DNA from: Affinirhizobium straminoryzae
Lineage (GTDB): Bacteria > Pseudomonadota > Alphaproteobacteria > Rhizobiales > Rhizobiaceae
DNA length: 53,858 bases
Assembly (NCBI RefSeq): GCF_007004135.1
Contig: NZ_VJMG01000020.1
Span: 1 to 53,858 of the forward strand
Reading direction: 5' to 3'
The notes under the pieces were generated by a model that had not been told where the DNA came from, ran no database searches, and saw only the letters and a program-made list of their open reading frames with translations. Of the stretch, positions 1 through 8,154 are shown one piece after another (positions within the stretch are counted from its first letter, which is position 1; every line of letters begins with the position of its first letter). Position numbers and translations under genes: made by a program.

Positions 1-507
1 AAGAAACCGGCAGCAGGCCACTTCCCATATCCGCGTGTGGAAGTTGACCGTTTGGCAATCACTGACCCAATTTCGATCCGGTCTGGGAAGAGCAAGATAG
101 AGTTGATTTAACGCCCAGGCAGCAGGATGATGCGACGGACGAGCCAGCACATTGAAGACATCGCTTGGTTCACGACCCTGCAGATCAAAAAGTCCAGGCC
201 GCATGATGACGCCCGGCTTCATCGGCTCGGGTGCTTGCCCTTCAATCATCATCGGCTCGATCGCGAGCCTTGCCTCTCGTAACGATCGAAACCCGTCCGC
301 CTCGGCTGTGGTGACCCAGACTGAGTCAACGCGTCGGCGCATCACCAAGAAACTGAACGGTCCATCTTCCCCATCGATCGTGACAATTCCGCATGTACCC
401 CCGTCGTCAGTGATCCATGCGGCCGTAGGCTCCCGGTCACCGAAGCCATGGCCCCGTGGCAGCGACAGTGCATAGATATCAAACTCCCACTGCGGCAGCT
501 CGCGCAT
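1..507 (-). CDS. Unknown protein, truncated by the window edge
   Basis: An uninterrupted minus-strand frame of 169 codons runs from an ATG at 507 to base 1 with no stop, so the C-terminus lies outside the window. The translation has protein-like composition (begins MRELPQWEFDIYALSLPRG). An SD-like GGAGA sits about 6 nt before the ATG. The same frame stays open upstream to a TAG near 590, with possible GTG or TTG starts, so the true N-terminus could be some 18-23 residues longer. No signal peptide, membrane segment or known catalytic motif was recognised. It is divergent from the nuclease operon starting at 646, so the 138 bases between must hold both promoters. Function unknown. The coding call rests on frame length and composition only. 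Confidence 0.7.
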   Translation of the reverse strand, partial: MRELPQWEFDIYALSLPRGHGFGDREPTAAWITDDGGTCGIVTIDGEDGPFSFLVMRRRVDSVWVTTAEADGFRSLREARLAIEPMMIEGQAPEPMKPGVIMRPGLFDLQGREPSDVFNVLARPSHHPAAWALNQLYLALPRPDRNWVSDCQTVNFHTRIWEVACCRFL

Positions 508-645
508 GCTTTCTCCGATCTCAACAACTTTGATGCTCTGCGAGCCTTGATCCACTCCACACAAAGTAGACCGAAACGCGATCTTCGACTAATCTTTCTG
601 CAACCTCGACGGTGTGGTTTTGGGGCTATTCACTGGGAGGATGCG

Positions 646-2241
646 TTGTACATTTCGCGAGTGCTCATTACTAACTACAGGTGTCTAAAAACCGCGGATG
701 TCACCTTAAATCCTGACCTCAATATTATCGTCGGAGACAACGAGAGCGGGAAATCAACACTGCTGGAGGCAATTCATCTGGCCCTGACAGGTCAGCTTAA
801 TGGCAGGCCAATACAGACCGAGCTTCATCCGCACCTTTTTAACGCAGCGACGGTGACGGAATACATTGCAGCACTAATCGCAAAGGCACCCGCTGCCCCG
901 CCAGCGATCCTTATCGAACTCTATTTCCATGACGATCCGGTTCTCTCGAGGCTCAAGGGCACCAACAACACCCTCGGGATCGACGCACCCGGCGTCGCAC
1001 TCTCGATTGAATTCAATCAGGAATATGCCGAAGAGTTCAAGTCATACGTCGCCGATCCGACGCTTATTCGAACCCTCCCGATTGAATATTACGTCGTCAA
1101 ATGGCGTGGGTTCGCAGACAACGACCTGGTGACCTCACGCTCTGTCCCTATGAAGCCCGCTTTTATTGACGCCAGCACCATTCGAAACAATGCGGCGGCA
1201 AGCCGCTATGTCGTGGATATTATGCGCGATAGTCTCAACAAAGAACAGAAGGTCGACCTTGCGCTCTCCTATCGCATGATGAAGGACGCATTTCTCGACA
1301 ACGCCAAGGTCAAGGGCGTCAACGAGGCCCTCGCTAAAAAGAAAGGAGAGATTTCAGACAAGGCGCTCTCTGTTTCGCTCGATACGTCTTCCCGGGCGAC
1401 TTGGGAAGCTGGCGTCATGCCCCACCTCGATGAGGTACCTCTGCCGCTCGTGGGCAAAGGCGAGCAAAATGCGATCAAGATAAAGCTCGCGATGGAATCG
1501 TCGGCCGACTCTCACTTGATCTTGATCGAGGAGGCCGAGAACCATCTATCCTTCTCGAACCTCAATGAACTTATAGGCCACATTGCCCAACGACGCGGCA
1601 GCCGCCAGCTCATTGTCACTACGCACAGCAGCTTCGTCCTCAATAAGCTCGGGGTGGAATCGGTTGTGTTGTTTCACCATGGCAAATCGATACGGCTCAA
1701 CGCCTTGACCACTGGGACGCAGGACTACTTCATGCGTCTGCCGGGCCACGATACGCTGCGCCTCATCTTGGCGAAGCGGGCCATTTTGGTCGAAGGGCCA
1801 TCCGATGAGCTGATCGTTCAAGCCGCTTACGTGAAGCAGCATGGCAAAATGCCCCTCGAGGCGGGCGTCGACGTAATCTCGGTCAACTCGCTTGCCTTCA
1901 AGCGCTTCCTCGAAATCGCCGTGCTTCTCGATCGCACCGTTGCGGTCGTGACGGACAATGATGGCAACATTGCAGCCCTGACGGCAAAGTACGTCGACTA
2001 CGTGGGCAAGCCAAAGATCAGCATTCTTTATGATGGCGACGAACAATTCCCGACGCTCGAACCTCAGCTCCTCAAGGCAAATGGAAAGGTGGCAATCGAG
2101 AAGGTACTCGGCAAAACGTTCGCCTCCGACGCTGCCCTGCTGAACTACATGAGAGATAACAAAGCAGATACCGCGCTGAAGTTCTTCACGACAGCGGAAG
2201 CCTGGAACGTCCCGGGGTACATCGCCAGTGCCGTCAGCTAA
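646..2241 (+). CDS. OLD-family ATP-dependent endonuclease (GajA-like)
   Basis: 531-aa protein: N-terminal ABC/SMC-type ATPase and C-terminal TOPRIM nuclease. Walker A is GDNESGKST (residues 30-38), the ABC signature-like region GKGEQNAIKIK lies near 265, Walker B is LILIEEAENH (about 291-300), and a THS switch histidine follows. TOPRIM acidic residues are E383 (VEGPSDE) and D437/D439 (TDNDG). The TTG at 646 was chosen because GGGAGG ends 5 nt before it and homologous N-termini begin with the same strand (YISRVLITNYRCLK). The frame is open upstream to 448, but that part is not OLD-like. The next gene, a UvrD-type helicase, overlaps by 14 nt. OLD nuclease plus UvrD helicase defines Gabija anti-phage systems, where GajA nicks DNA when nucleotide pools fall. 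Role inferred from family and context. Confidence 0.9.
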   Translation: MYISRVLITNYRCLKTADVTLNPDLNIIVGDNESGKSTLLEAIHLALTGQLNGRPIQTELHPHLFNAATVTEYIAALIAKAPAAPPAILIELYFHDDPVLSRLKGTNNTLGIDAPGVALSIEFNQEYAEEFKSYVADPTLIRTLPIEYYVVKWRGFADNDLVTSRSVPMKPAFIDASTIRNNAAASRYVVDIMRDSLNKEQKVDLALSYRMMKDAFLDNAKVKGVNEALAKKKGEISDKALSVSLDTSSRATWEAGVMPHLDEVPLPLVGKGEQNAIKIKLAMESSADSHLILIEEAENHLSFSNLNELIGHIAQRRGSRQLIVTTHSSFVLNKLGVESVVLFHHGKSIRLNALTTGTQDYFMRLPGHDTLRLILAKRAILVEGPSDELIVQAAYVKQHGKMPLEAGVDVISVNSLAFKRFLEIAVLLDRTVAVVTDNDGNIAALTAKYVDYVGKPKISILYDGDEQFPTLEPQLLKANGKVAIEKVLGKTFASDAALLNYMRDNKADTALKFFTTAEAWNVPGYIASAVS

Positions 2242-3298
2242 CCGGATCATTATCTGCGCCGCGGGCGGCGGCAAGACCACGCGCATCGTTGGCGAGGCGG
2301 TCAGGGGGACAGAGCGCGCGCTCCTTGTCACCTATACGCGCAACAACGCGAAAGAGATCGAACGGAAGCTCTACGGCTTGGGGCCCGCCATCCCACACAA
2401 CATCGAGGTGATGACCTGGTTCAGCTTTCTCCTTCGCGACCTGGCCCGGCCCTATAGGAGAGTGCTGCACGACCGGCGCATCGAAGGCCTCCAATGGGAA
2501 GAAGGTCGATCGGTTCCCTATATCCCTGAGACAAACACATCCGCACATTACTTCGCCGGCGGCCGTCTTATCTATTCCGACAAAATCTCGAAATTCATCT
2601 GCGAATGTGACCGCAAAACTGGCGGCGCCGTGATGCGCCGACTTGCCCAGCGCTTCGACCATATTTTCGTGGACGAAATCCAGGACATGGCCGGCTACGA
2701 TATCGACGTCCTGGAACTCATCCTCAAGGCAGGAATAAAGCTGACACTTGTCGGCGATCATCGGCAGGCCACGCTAAAGACCAATCAAGGGAAAAAGAAT
2801 TCGGCCTTCGGCGGTATCAAAATAATTGATAAATTCAAAGCGTGGGAAAAGGCCGGACTGGCCGCGCTTACCTACGAGCAACACACGCACCGATGCCACC
2901 AACACATCGCCGATCTCGGCGATCGCTTCTTTCCCAATGAGCCCACCACGAAGTCTCTGAATGATGCCGTAACGGGCCATGACGGCGTGTTCATCGTCGC
3001 CAGCACGCAAGTCGATGCCTACGTGGCAACCTTCGCGCCCCAGGTCCTCCGCTTCGACAAGAAGACAGCCTGCCGCGACCTTCCGGCTATGAATTTTGGC
3101 GAGTCAAAAGGATTGACCTTCGATCGTGTGATGATCTTTCCGCACGGTCTCGGCAAAAAGTGGCTCAGCACGGGCCAAATCAGCCACGTCGAGAAGTCTG
3201 CGGCCAAGATGTATGTCGGCGCCACGCGAGCGCGTTTCAGTCTCGCCTTTGTTCACGATGGGGCCGTGGCGATCCCGGGTGCCCAGATTTACGAGTAG
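2228..3298 (+). CDS. UvrD/PcrA-like SF1 helicase (short GajB-like)
   Basis: 356-aa superfamily 1 helicase. Visible motifs: Walker A AAGGGKTTR (residues 11-19), Walker B FVDEIQDM (V148-D149-E150-I151-Q152), motif III LVGDHRQ, motif V GESKGLTFDRV, and motif VI YVGATRARF near the C-terminus. The start is GTG at 2228, inside the end of the OLD gene, indicating translational coupling. Typical GajB proteins are close to 500 aa, so this one is compact: both RecA-like cores are recognisable but the accessory subdomains must be reduced. In Gabija the helicase partner senses DNA ends or termini and assists the nuclease. That function is inferred here from the pair, not shown. Confidence 0.87.
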   Translation: MPSANRIIICAAGGGKTTRIVGEAVRGTERALLVTYTRNNAKEIERKLYGLGPAIPHNIEVMTWFSFLLRDLARPYRRVLHDRRIEGLQWEEGRSVPYIPETNTSAHYFAGGRLIYSDKISKFICECDRKTGGAVMRRLAQRFDHIFVDEIQDMAGYDIDVLELILKAGIKLTLVGDHRQATLKTNQGKKNSAFGGIKIIDKFKAWEKAGLAALTYEQHTHRCHQHIADLGDRFFPNEPTTKSLNDAVTGHDGVFIVASTQVDAYVATFAPQVLRFDKKTACRDLPAMNFGESKGLTFDRVMIFPHGLGKKWLSTGQISHVEKSAAKMYVGATRARFSLAFVHDGAVAIPGAQIYE

Positions 3299-3307
3299 GA
3301 CCCAAGA

Positions 3308-3919
3308 ATGGCGAAGGAGAAGACCTTTGAATCACTTTTGAACGGCGAGTTCCGCTGGCCAAAAGTTGGCGATCGTCCTTTTACGCAGTCAGAGAACTGG
3401 GAAGACAACGCCTATATTGACCCCCATGGTCACGGACGGCTCGTGATGATGATGACGGGCTACAAGAAGGCAGCGGATCTTATGGTGGAGAGAGCCGTCG
3501 CCGACGAAGTCGATCGCGCGTCTTTGGTTTACCCAATCATTTTCAACTATCGCCAATTCATTGAGCTGTCGCTTAAGTATCTGATCGCGACCTACGGCCC
3601 TACTGTTGGGGTCGACGCAGTCTGGAAAACGCACGATCTCGGCGAGCTCTGGAAGACCCTAACAACAGTACTTGACGGCTATGGCCATGACGACCCGGAT
3701 CAAACCGATCCAATCGTTGCCGAGATCGTCGCGGAGTTCGCGAAAGTCGATCCCAAGTCATTTTCCTATAGATATCCCGTTGACACTAAGGGCAAACCAA
3801 TTCCGATCGCTCATAACGAGTTGGACTTGTCAGCGCTCGCCGACGTCATGGAGGCCCTCGAGGGCTATTTCTCAGGATCGGACGGATATCTCGACTCGCT
3901 GAGGGATGCCGGACCATGA
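3308..3919 (+). CDS. HEPN-like helical protein, third gene of the defence operon
   Basis: 203 aa, start ATG at 3308, 9 nt after the helicase stop. The central part (about residues 70-125) is helical and contains FNYRQFIELSLKYLI followed by KTHDLGELWKTL. That pattern recalls HEPN-type four-helix proteins of defence and toxin loci, but the catalytic RxxxxH motif is not clearly visible, so the assignment is tentative. A tail with FSYRYPVDTKGKP follows. It overlaps the downstream Mrr-type nuclease gene by 4 nt (ATGA), so the two are probably made together. It could be an accessory effector or an unrelated cargo protein. Function unknown. Confidence 0.75.
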   Translation: MAKEKTFESLLNGEFRWPKVGDRPFTQSENWEDNAYIDPHGHGRLVMMMTGYKKAADLMVERAVADEVDRASLVYPIIFNYRQFIELSLKYLIATYGPTVGVDAVWKTHDLGELWKTLTTVLDGYGHDDPDQTDPIVAEIVAEFAKVDPKSFSYRYPVDTKGKPIPIAHNELDLSALADVMEALEGYFSGSDGYLDSLRDAGP

Positions 3920-5133
3920 CCTCCACCGTCGGAGAAGGCCTGGTCGACGGGTGCCAATGGTCCGACCTCGAGCTAGAAGCAGAGATCGCAGCGCTGCAAA
4001 CGGCGATTCGAACCTGGGCGGAATCGAAGGAACTCTGGTTTGATTGTGGGTTCAAGGCCTATCTCGACCACGTAGATGGCGAGCCGCATGACCCGCCCGT
4101 GGTGACTTTGCTGATCTGCGGTGGCGACCTCTCCACGGTGCTCGACGGCGAGGACCCGGAAGGAAACGAGCCCGGCTTCCGGGAACTGCTCGAACAGCGC
4201 GGTTATTTCTATGAAAACATCAATGGCTACTCAATGGCCATCTATCCCGAGAGCGAAGCACTATCTTCAGCGTTTGCGCGATACTTTCATTGGCGGTGGG
4301 TTTGCAGCCTCATCACGGAAGATACGGCCGACGTCTATCAGGAGCTTTACGATCACTTTGCCCGAAGACCTGATGATCTCAATCGCCTCCACTGGAGAGA
4401 TTTCGAAACGCTACTATTTCGCATTTTTCAGAACCAAGGTTTTACTGCCGAGCTTGGACCTGGCACTGCCGATAACGGCATAGACTTGCGGCTGTGGCAG
4501 AAAAATCCTATCGGCGACATTCTCACGATCGTCCAGGCCAAGCGATACGCCGTGGGAAACAAGATCGACCTGACGAACGTCGCGGCTCTCTACGGCATCG
4601 GTATCGCCGAGGGCGCGAACAAATCCATGTTCGTCACGACATCCAGTTATCTTCCGGTCGCCCGCCGATTCGCAGCTCGCTTTCCAGGCTCGATTGAACT
4701 CGCCGAACGGAGGAACGTCGTGGACTGGTGTGCGAAGGCCACTCAAGGCATTGTTGCGGACAAATCTACGTTGGTTTCGCCCGAAGCTGTCGGTCGGATC
4801 ATATCGGAGGTGGCCCACCGAAGAGATCCGCGCGTGCTGCATGCGAGCTTCGGCCACAACGTCACCATGAACAACTTCGCACTTATTATCAAAGAAACCA
4901 AACACGCTGCTCTTCTGATGGGCTTGGGCAATCGCACGGTCTCCGACGACGGCTACGGCCAAAGGGGAACGGAAGTGCCTCAATTTGAACCTTCGACGAT
5001 CTCGCGGCTCAAGGGGGACCTTGTGTGGCGCGCGAAGCGAAAGCTCGACGACGGGAGAATATCCTACTGGGATGGCTCAAATCTCTATTCTGCGTGGAGC
5101 GGAGAGCCCGAGACCTTCGATCTCTATGATTAA
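3916..5133 (+). CDS. Mrr-type restriction endonuclease domain protein
   Basis: 405 aa. The N-terminal half (1-150) is acidic and not recognised. A PD-(D/E)XK Mrr catalytic domain follows at about 155-290. It begins with HWRDFETLLFRIFQNQGF, a typical Mrr helix, then the active site D190 (NGIDLRL) and Q207-x-K209 (IVQAKRY), and later MFVTTSSY. The C-terminal 110 residues are another unrecognised domain. Mrr nucleases cut modified or foreign DNA. The gene is the last of the operon, its ATG overlapping the preceding stop, and the next gene has its own promoter 34 bases further on. Role in phage or plasmid restriction is inferred. Confidence 0.88.
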   Translation: MTSTVGEGLVDGCQWSDLELEAEIAALQTAIRTWAESKELWFDCGFKAYLDHVDGEPHDPPVVTLLICGGDLSTVLDGEDPEGNEPGFRELLEQRGYFYENINGYSMAIYPESEALSSAFARYFHWRWVCSLITEDTADVYQELYDHFARRPDDLNRLHWRDFETLLFRIFQNQGFTAELGPGTADNGIDLRLWQKNPIGDILTIVQAKRYAVGNKIDLTNVAALYGIGIAEGANKSMFVTTSSYLPVARRFAARFPGSIELAERRNVVDWCAKATQGIVADKSTLVSPEAVGRIISEVAHRRDPRVLHASFGHNVTMNNFALIIKETKHAALLMGLGNRTVSDDGYGQRGTEVPQFEPSTISRLKGDLVWRAKRKLDDGRISYWDGSNLYSAWSGEPETFDLYD

Positions 5134-5166
5134 TATGGGACGACGACCTCTGCCAAAAACACACCC

Positions 5167-5195
5167 TTGACTTCAGCAAGGAAGCCTCATATATC
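5167..5195 (+). promoter_or_regulatory. Sigma-70-like promoter of the second island operon
   Basis: TTGACT at 5167-5172 and TATATC at 5190-5195 are separated by 17 bases, close to the consensus spacing. Transcription would begin near 5202, leaving a short leader with an AAGGA ribosome site before the ATG at 5227. The site makes the 5227-9123 genes a transcription unit separate from the nuclease operon upstream. Confidence 0.6.
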
Positions 5196-5226
5196 TCATG
5201 TGCAATACGTGAGAAGGATGAGTTAA

Positions 5227-5808
5227 ATGAGGATCCCCCTGATACAGATTTCCGATGACGCTGTCCTTGCGGGTGCAATGAACGGGAAGGTGGCTTTCGC
5301 AGAGATGATTAAAACCATCCCGGACGAGGCCCTCGCGCCCCAGCCTCTGTTTCTCGACTTTGGCTCGATACAAGTTGCCACCGCTAGCTATCTTCGTGAG
5401 TCGGTTTTCGCTCTGAAGTCCTATCTGCGATCAAGAAATTCCTCATTTTATCCTGTGATCGCTAACGCGAATCCCGAGGTTTGGGACGAGCTTTCCGTGA
5501 TCGCCGGTGCGAAGAACGATGCGATTGTTACATGCACGCTTTCGGATGAAGGAGATGCGACAAATATTGAGCTCCTTGGTAACCTAGATCCAAAGCAACA
5601 GATGACCTTTGACCTTGTCTTGAAGTTCGATGAGGTCGATGCCAACTCTTTGATGGAACAGTTCGGAGAGAGCGAAAAGACTAAAGGTACTACGGCTTGG
5701 AACAATCGGCTGGCGAGCCTTGCGTCGCGAGGAATCATTCGAGAGTTCACTAAAGGAAGATCTAAATTCTACCGGCCTCTATTAATGGAGAGCATGCATG
5801 GGAATTGA
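5227..5808 (+). CDS. STAS-like (DUF4325-type) protein with C-terminal winged helix
   Basis: 193 aa, ATG at 5227 after an AAGGA-type ribosome site. Residues 40-110 match the STAS-like layout: a core strand LFLDFGSIQVATASYLRES, a helix, then a second strand. The Ser in ATASYL (S54) lies where anti-sigma-factor antagonists carry the phosphorylated Ser. The last 45 residues (TTAWNNRLASLASRGIIREF, then a basic wing) look like a winged-helix DNA-binding or protein-binding module. A GHKL ATPase is encoded in the same operon, the classic kinase partner of STAS proteins. Inferred role: switch or sensor in a phosphorylation-controlled module. It overlaps the next gene by 11 nt. Confidence 0.8.
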   Translation: MRIPLIQISDDAVLAGAMNGKVAFAEMIKTIPDEALAPQPLFLDFGSIQVATASYLRESVFALKSYLRSRNSSFYPVIANANPEVWDELSVIAGAKNDAIVTCTLSDEGDATNIELLGNLDPKQQMTFDLVLKFDEVDANSLMEQFGESEKTKGTTAWNNRLASLASRGIIREFTKGRSKFYRPLLMESMHGN

Positions 5809-6145
5809 ATTTCTTACTCGTACACGCAAAACCATTACAAAACATATCGATCGTATGCGAGTAGAGCTGGCAACGCCGGATTTATTCACACAACAGCCAG
5901 CCGACTTGCCGCGCTGCGCAATGCTGACCCTCAAAAAGGGGGCCATTGTAGAGATAGGTGATCGGCTGGTGTTAGAATCGACTAAATCGTCGGTCACGGC
6001 CCATCGGAATAACGTCGCGGTCGGCAACTATGACAATCCGAGTGCCGACGTAATGGAGTCACTTGCGAAAACCGGTGGCAGTGCCGGAGCAGTCGTTCGC
6101 CGCGTGATGAAAATTTCAGGTAAGGCAGAGGTGTCGCTTTGCTAG
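5798..6145 (+). CDS. Small unknown protein in the STAS/GHKL operon
   Basis: 115 aa, ATG at 5798 overlapping the STAS-like gene by 11 nt and the next gene by 7 nt, so translation is coupled on both sides. The N-terminus is basic (RTRKTITKHIDRMR). The middle (CAMLTLKKGAIVEIGDRLVL) looks like a small beta-barrel, followed by a helix and a basic strand. No catalytic motif or membrane segment. No family recognised. The overlaps and protein-like sequence support it as a real gene. Confidence 0.72.
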   Translation: MGIEFLTRTRKTITKHIDRMRVELATPDLFTQQPADLPRCAMLTLKKGAIVEIGDRLVLESTKSSVTAHRNNVAVGNYDNPSADVMESLAKTGGSAGAVVRRVMKISGKAEVSLC

Positions 6146-7269
6146 ATATCCGCAGCAATGAGGTTTTGCTTCGAGCCCTTACCGATGACCCCTACCGCTA
6201 CTCGCTGGCTCTTGGATGTGCTAGCTGTCCGAATATCGAACTCTGCGGTGGTCTTTCAGTTCGCGACGCGATTCTCGACTGCATGGACCTATGCTGCGGA
6301 AGCCCCAACGAATGCACCAACGTCTGCGCCAAGAATCCCGCTCGCTATGTGGACCAGAAGCGGGAGGTGCTTGGATTCGACCTTGCCAACGTCTCACGTG
6401 TAGTTGGTCACTATAAGCACCTACCTCACGATGTCGTGCCGCTAATATACCATGGCACGGGCCGTAACAGGGCAGCGACAGGTCAGATATTTGCGTTACG
6501 GCTTCGCGATGTGGTCAGGTTTTCGGACGCGACTGTCCGGTATCCGACACGCGAAGAACTGTGCGCCGCTTTCAAGATCGATCATTCTGCGTTGATCATA
6601 CTCAGCGGCGTTGATCATGATGAGGATATAGAGCCGTGGTGGACCCTCGGCAGGCAGCGTATTTCGCTGATCCGGAAACTTCGCGATCTGCAAATACTGC
6701 TCGTGACAACTCCAAATTTTAGCTTAGTCCTGGACAAGCCGCGAACCGACGACCTCCATGCAATAAAGCGCATAGCGATTGTGTGGAGCGAATTTGAAGA
6801 AAATGGAATCGCGTGCGCGCTACATGTAAACTCGAGAACTTTGCGAGATTTCGATCGGTGGGCCGCGTTCGTTAGAGAAAGGCCCGAGATACAGGTGATT
6901 TCATACGAATTCATCACAGGCGGTGGCAGGAAGGATAGACGCGAATTTCACATTCAAGGTCTTCGTGCAATCGCGCAAGCAGCCGATAGGCCTATCGACA
7001 TTGTTGTGAGAGGAGATCCAGATGTCGTCGCGCAGTTGCGGCCGTATTTCAGGAACGTTGTTTACATAGATACCACCGCCTACATGAAAACCATCAAGCG
7101 CCAACGAGCAGTACGCATGAACAACAACGCGCTGGACTGGGTGTCAACCACAACCACCCATCCGAGCCAGGTCGACAACATGTTGGAGCACAACATCAGC
7201 GAGAGCGCGCTGTTTTTACGGGGACGTTTCTACGGTCAGCGCCTACAGCGATCGATAGGTGACCCATAG
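6139..7269 (+). CDS. Cys-rich DUF4417-like protein
   Basis: 376 aa, TTG start at 6139, with a GAGGTG ribosome site a few bases before it. The N-terminal 65 residues hold eight cysteines (27, 30, 36, 48, 52, 53, 59, 63) as CxxCx5C and CxxxCCx5CxxxC, suggesting a metal or Fe-S site. Residues about 180-330 alternate beta and alpha (TTPNFSLVLDKPR, then ALHVNSR, SYEFITGGGRKDR, DIVVRGD), resembling the TIM-barrel-like DUF4417 family. That assignment is from memory of the NFSL-D-PR pattern and is moderate. It sits between a STAS-like gene and a GHKL ATPase gene. Activity unknown. Confidence 0.72.
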   Translation: MLDIRSNEVLLRALTDDPYRYSLALGCASCPNIELCGGLSVRDAILDCMDLCCGSPNECTNVCAKNPARYVDQKREVLGFDLANVSRVVGHYKHLPHDVVPLIYHGTGRNRAATGQIFALRLRDVVRFSDATVRYPTREELCAAFKIDHSALIILSGVDHDEDIEPWWTLGRQRISLIRKLRDLQILLVTTPNFSLVLDKPRTDDLHAIKRIAIVWSEFEENGIACALHVNSRTLRDFDRWAAFVRERPEIQVISYEFITGGGRKDRREFHIQGLRAIAQAADRPIDIVVRGDPDVVAQLRPYFRNVVYIDTTAYMKTIKRQRAVRMNNNALDWVSTTTTHPSQVDNMLEHNISESALFLRGRFYGQRLQRSIGDP

Positions 7270-7310
7270 AGACTTTAAGTTTCGATCTGCTCGAAGATAT
7301 TTCGTTAGCG

Positions 7311-8039
7311 TTGCAAAGTGGTGCCGTGGGAGCCGGAGACCTTCCCCGTACTAAAGTGCAATCCCTAGGCGCGTTCCTCGAGCTCGCTCACCTATTTCCG
7401 GAATATATCCGAGAGACCGAAATCCCAAGCTGGCTCGATCGCCTGCAATTTCGCCGTTTTGCAAACCGCGAACAGGCTTGGTTTTTCGAACACGGACCCC
7501 AACTTGGGTTTGTTCCGATGACGGCCATCGGCACAAACGATACCCTTTGGACCGACGGTGCGAACCGGATAAAGCGTCTTAGCGTCCAAGCTGGTTTCTC
7601 CGTCGACCACAGCGGCAAATTCGTAGCCGCCATCGCGGAGCTAATGGGAAACATTCTGGATCATAGCCAACGGCCCGAGACTGGTTACATTGCCTTCCAT
7701 GTCGAGCCTCGTAAACTGGAATTCGTTGTCGCAGATCGCGGCGTGGGCATCCTCTCGAGCCTCAAATCCAACCCTGAGTACGCGAGGTTATCTGACCACG
7801 GTCGGGCGATTGAGTTGGCTCTTTCCGAAGGCATCTCTAGGTATCCGAGGGAGGAAGGACATGGGTTCGGGTTTCGACCGCTATTCGTTGGCCTTGCGAA
7901 CATCGCACGTACACTGCGATTTCGATCAGGCGATCATTGCCGGGAGGTGACCCGTCACGGTGATGGCCCTCCACAATCGAGAACCTACCAAGTCGCAAGT
8001 TTGGACGGCTTCTTCTGCGCCGTTACGTGCGAAGTTTAG
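7311..8039 (+). CDS. GHKL (histidine-kinase-like) ATPase
   Basis: At least 242 aa. The ATP site of the GHKL fold is clear: N-box with E110 and N114 (AELMGNILDHS), G1 box DRGVGI (142-147), G2-like GHGFGF (183-188). There is no histidine phosphoacceptor domain, so it resembles RsbT/SpoIIAB-type serine kinases or standalone GHKL ATPases. The start is uncertain. The TTG at 7311 has no ribosome site, and the frame stays coding-like back to 7266, where an ATA overlaps the previous stop and an AGGTGA lies 4 nt upstream. The natural substrate is probably the STAS-like protein encoded by the first gene of the operon (inference). Confidence 0.82.
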   Translation: MQSGAVGAGDLPRTKVQSLGAFLELAHLFPEYIRETEIPSWLDRLQFRRFANREQAWFFEHGPQLGFVPMTAIGTNDTLWTDGANRIKRLSVQAGFSVDHSGKFVAAIAELMGNILDHSQRPETGYIAFHVEPRKLEFVVADRGVGILSSLKSNPEYARLSDHGRAIELALSEGISRYPREEGHGFGFRPLFVGLANIARTLRFRSGDHCREVTRHGDGPPQSRTYQVASLDGFFCAVTCEV

Positions 8040-8154
8040 TATCTGATAGCGTCACAGGGGAGAGCGCGGCGAGATAGCGCTAGTGACTGGCACTACATTA
8101 ACCAAGTCCTGTTAGACGCCGAACGAAAGAATTTTGAAGGTAAAAGCCAAAGAC

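Noticed and set aside
152..475. Plus-strand frame of 107 codons
   Set aside because: It is antisense to the minus-strand edge gene, whose translation is more protein-like and has a ribosome site.
448..645. N-terminal extension of the OLD-family protein
   Set aside because: The TTG at 646 has a good ribosome site and matches the family start; the extension does not look like an OLD domain.
1546..2331. Minus-strand frame of 261 codons
   Set aside because: Shadow of the OLD gene, with no recognisable domain.
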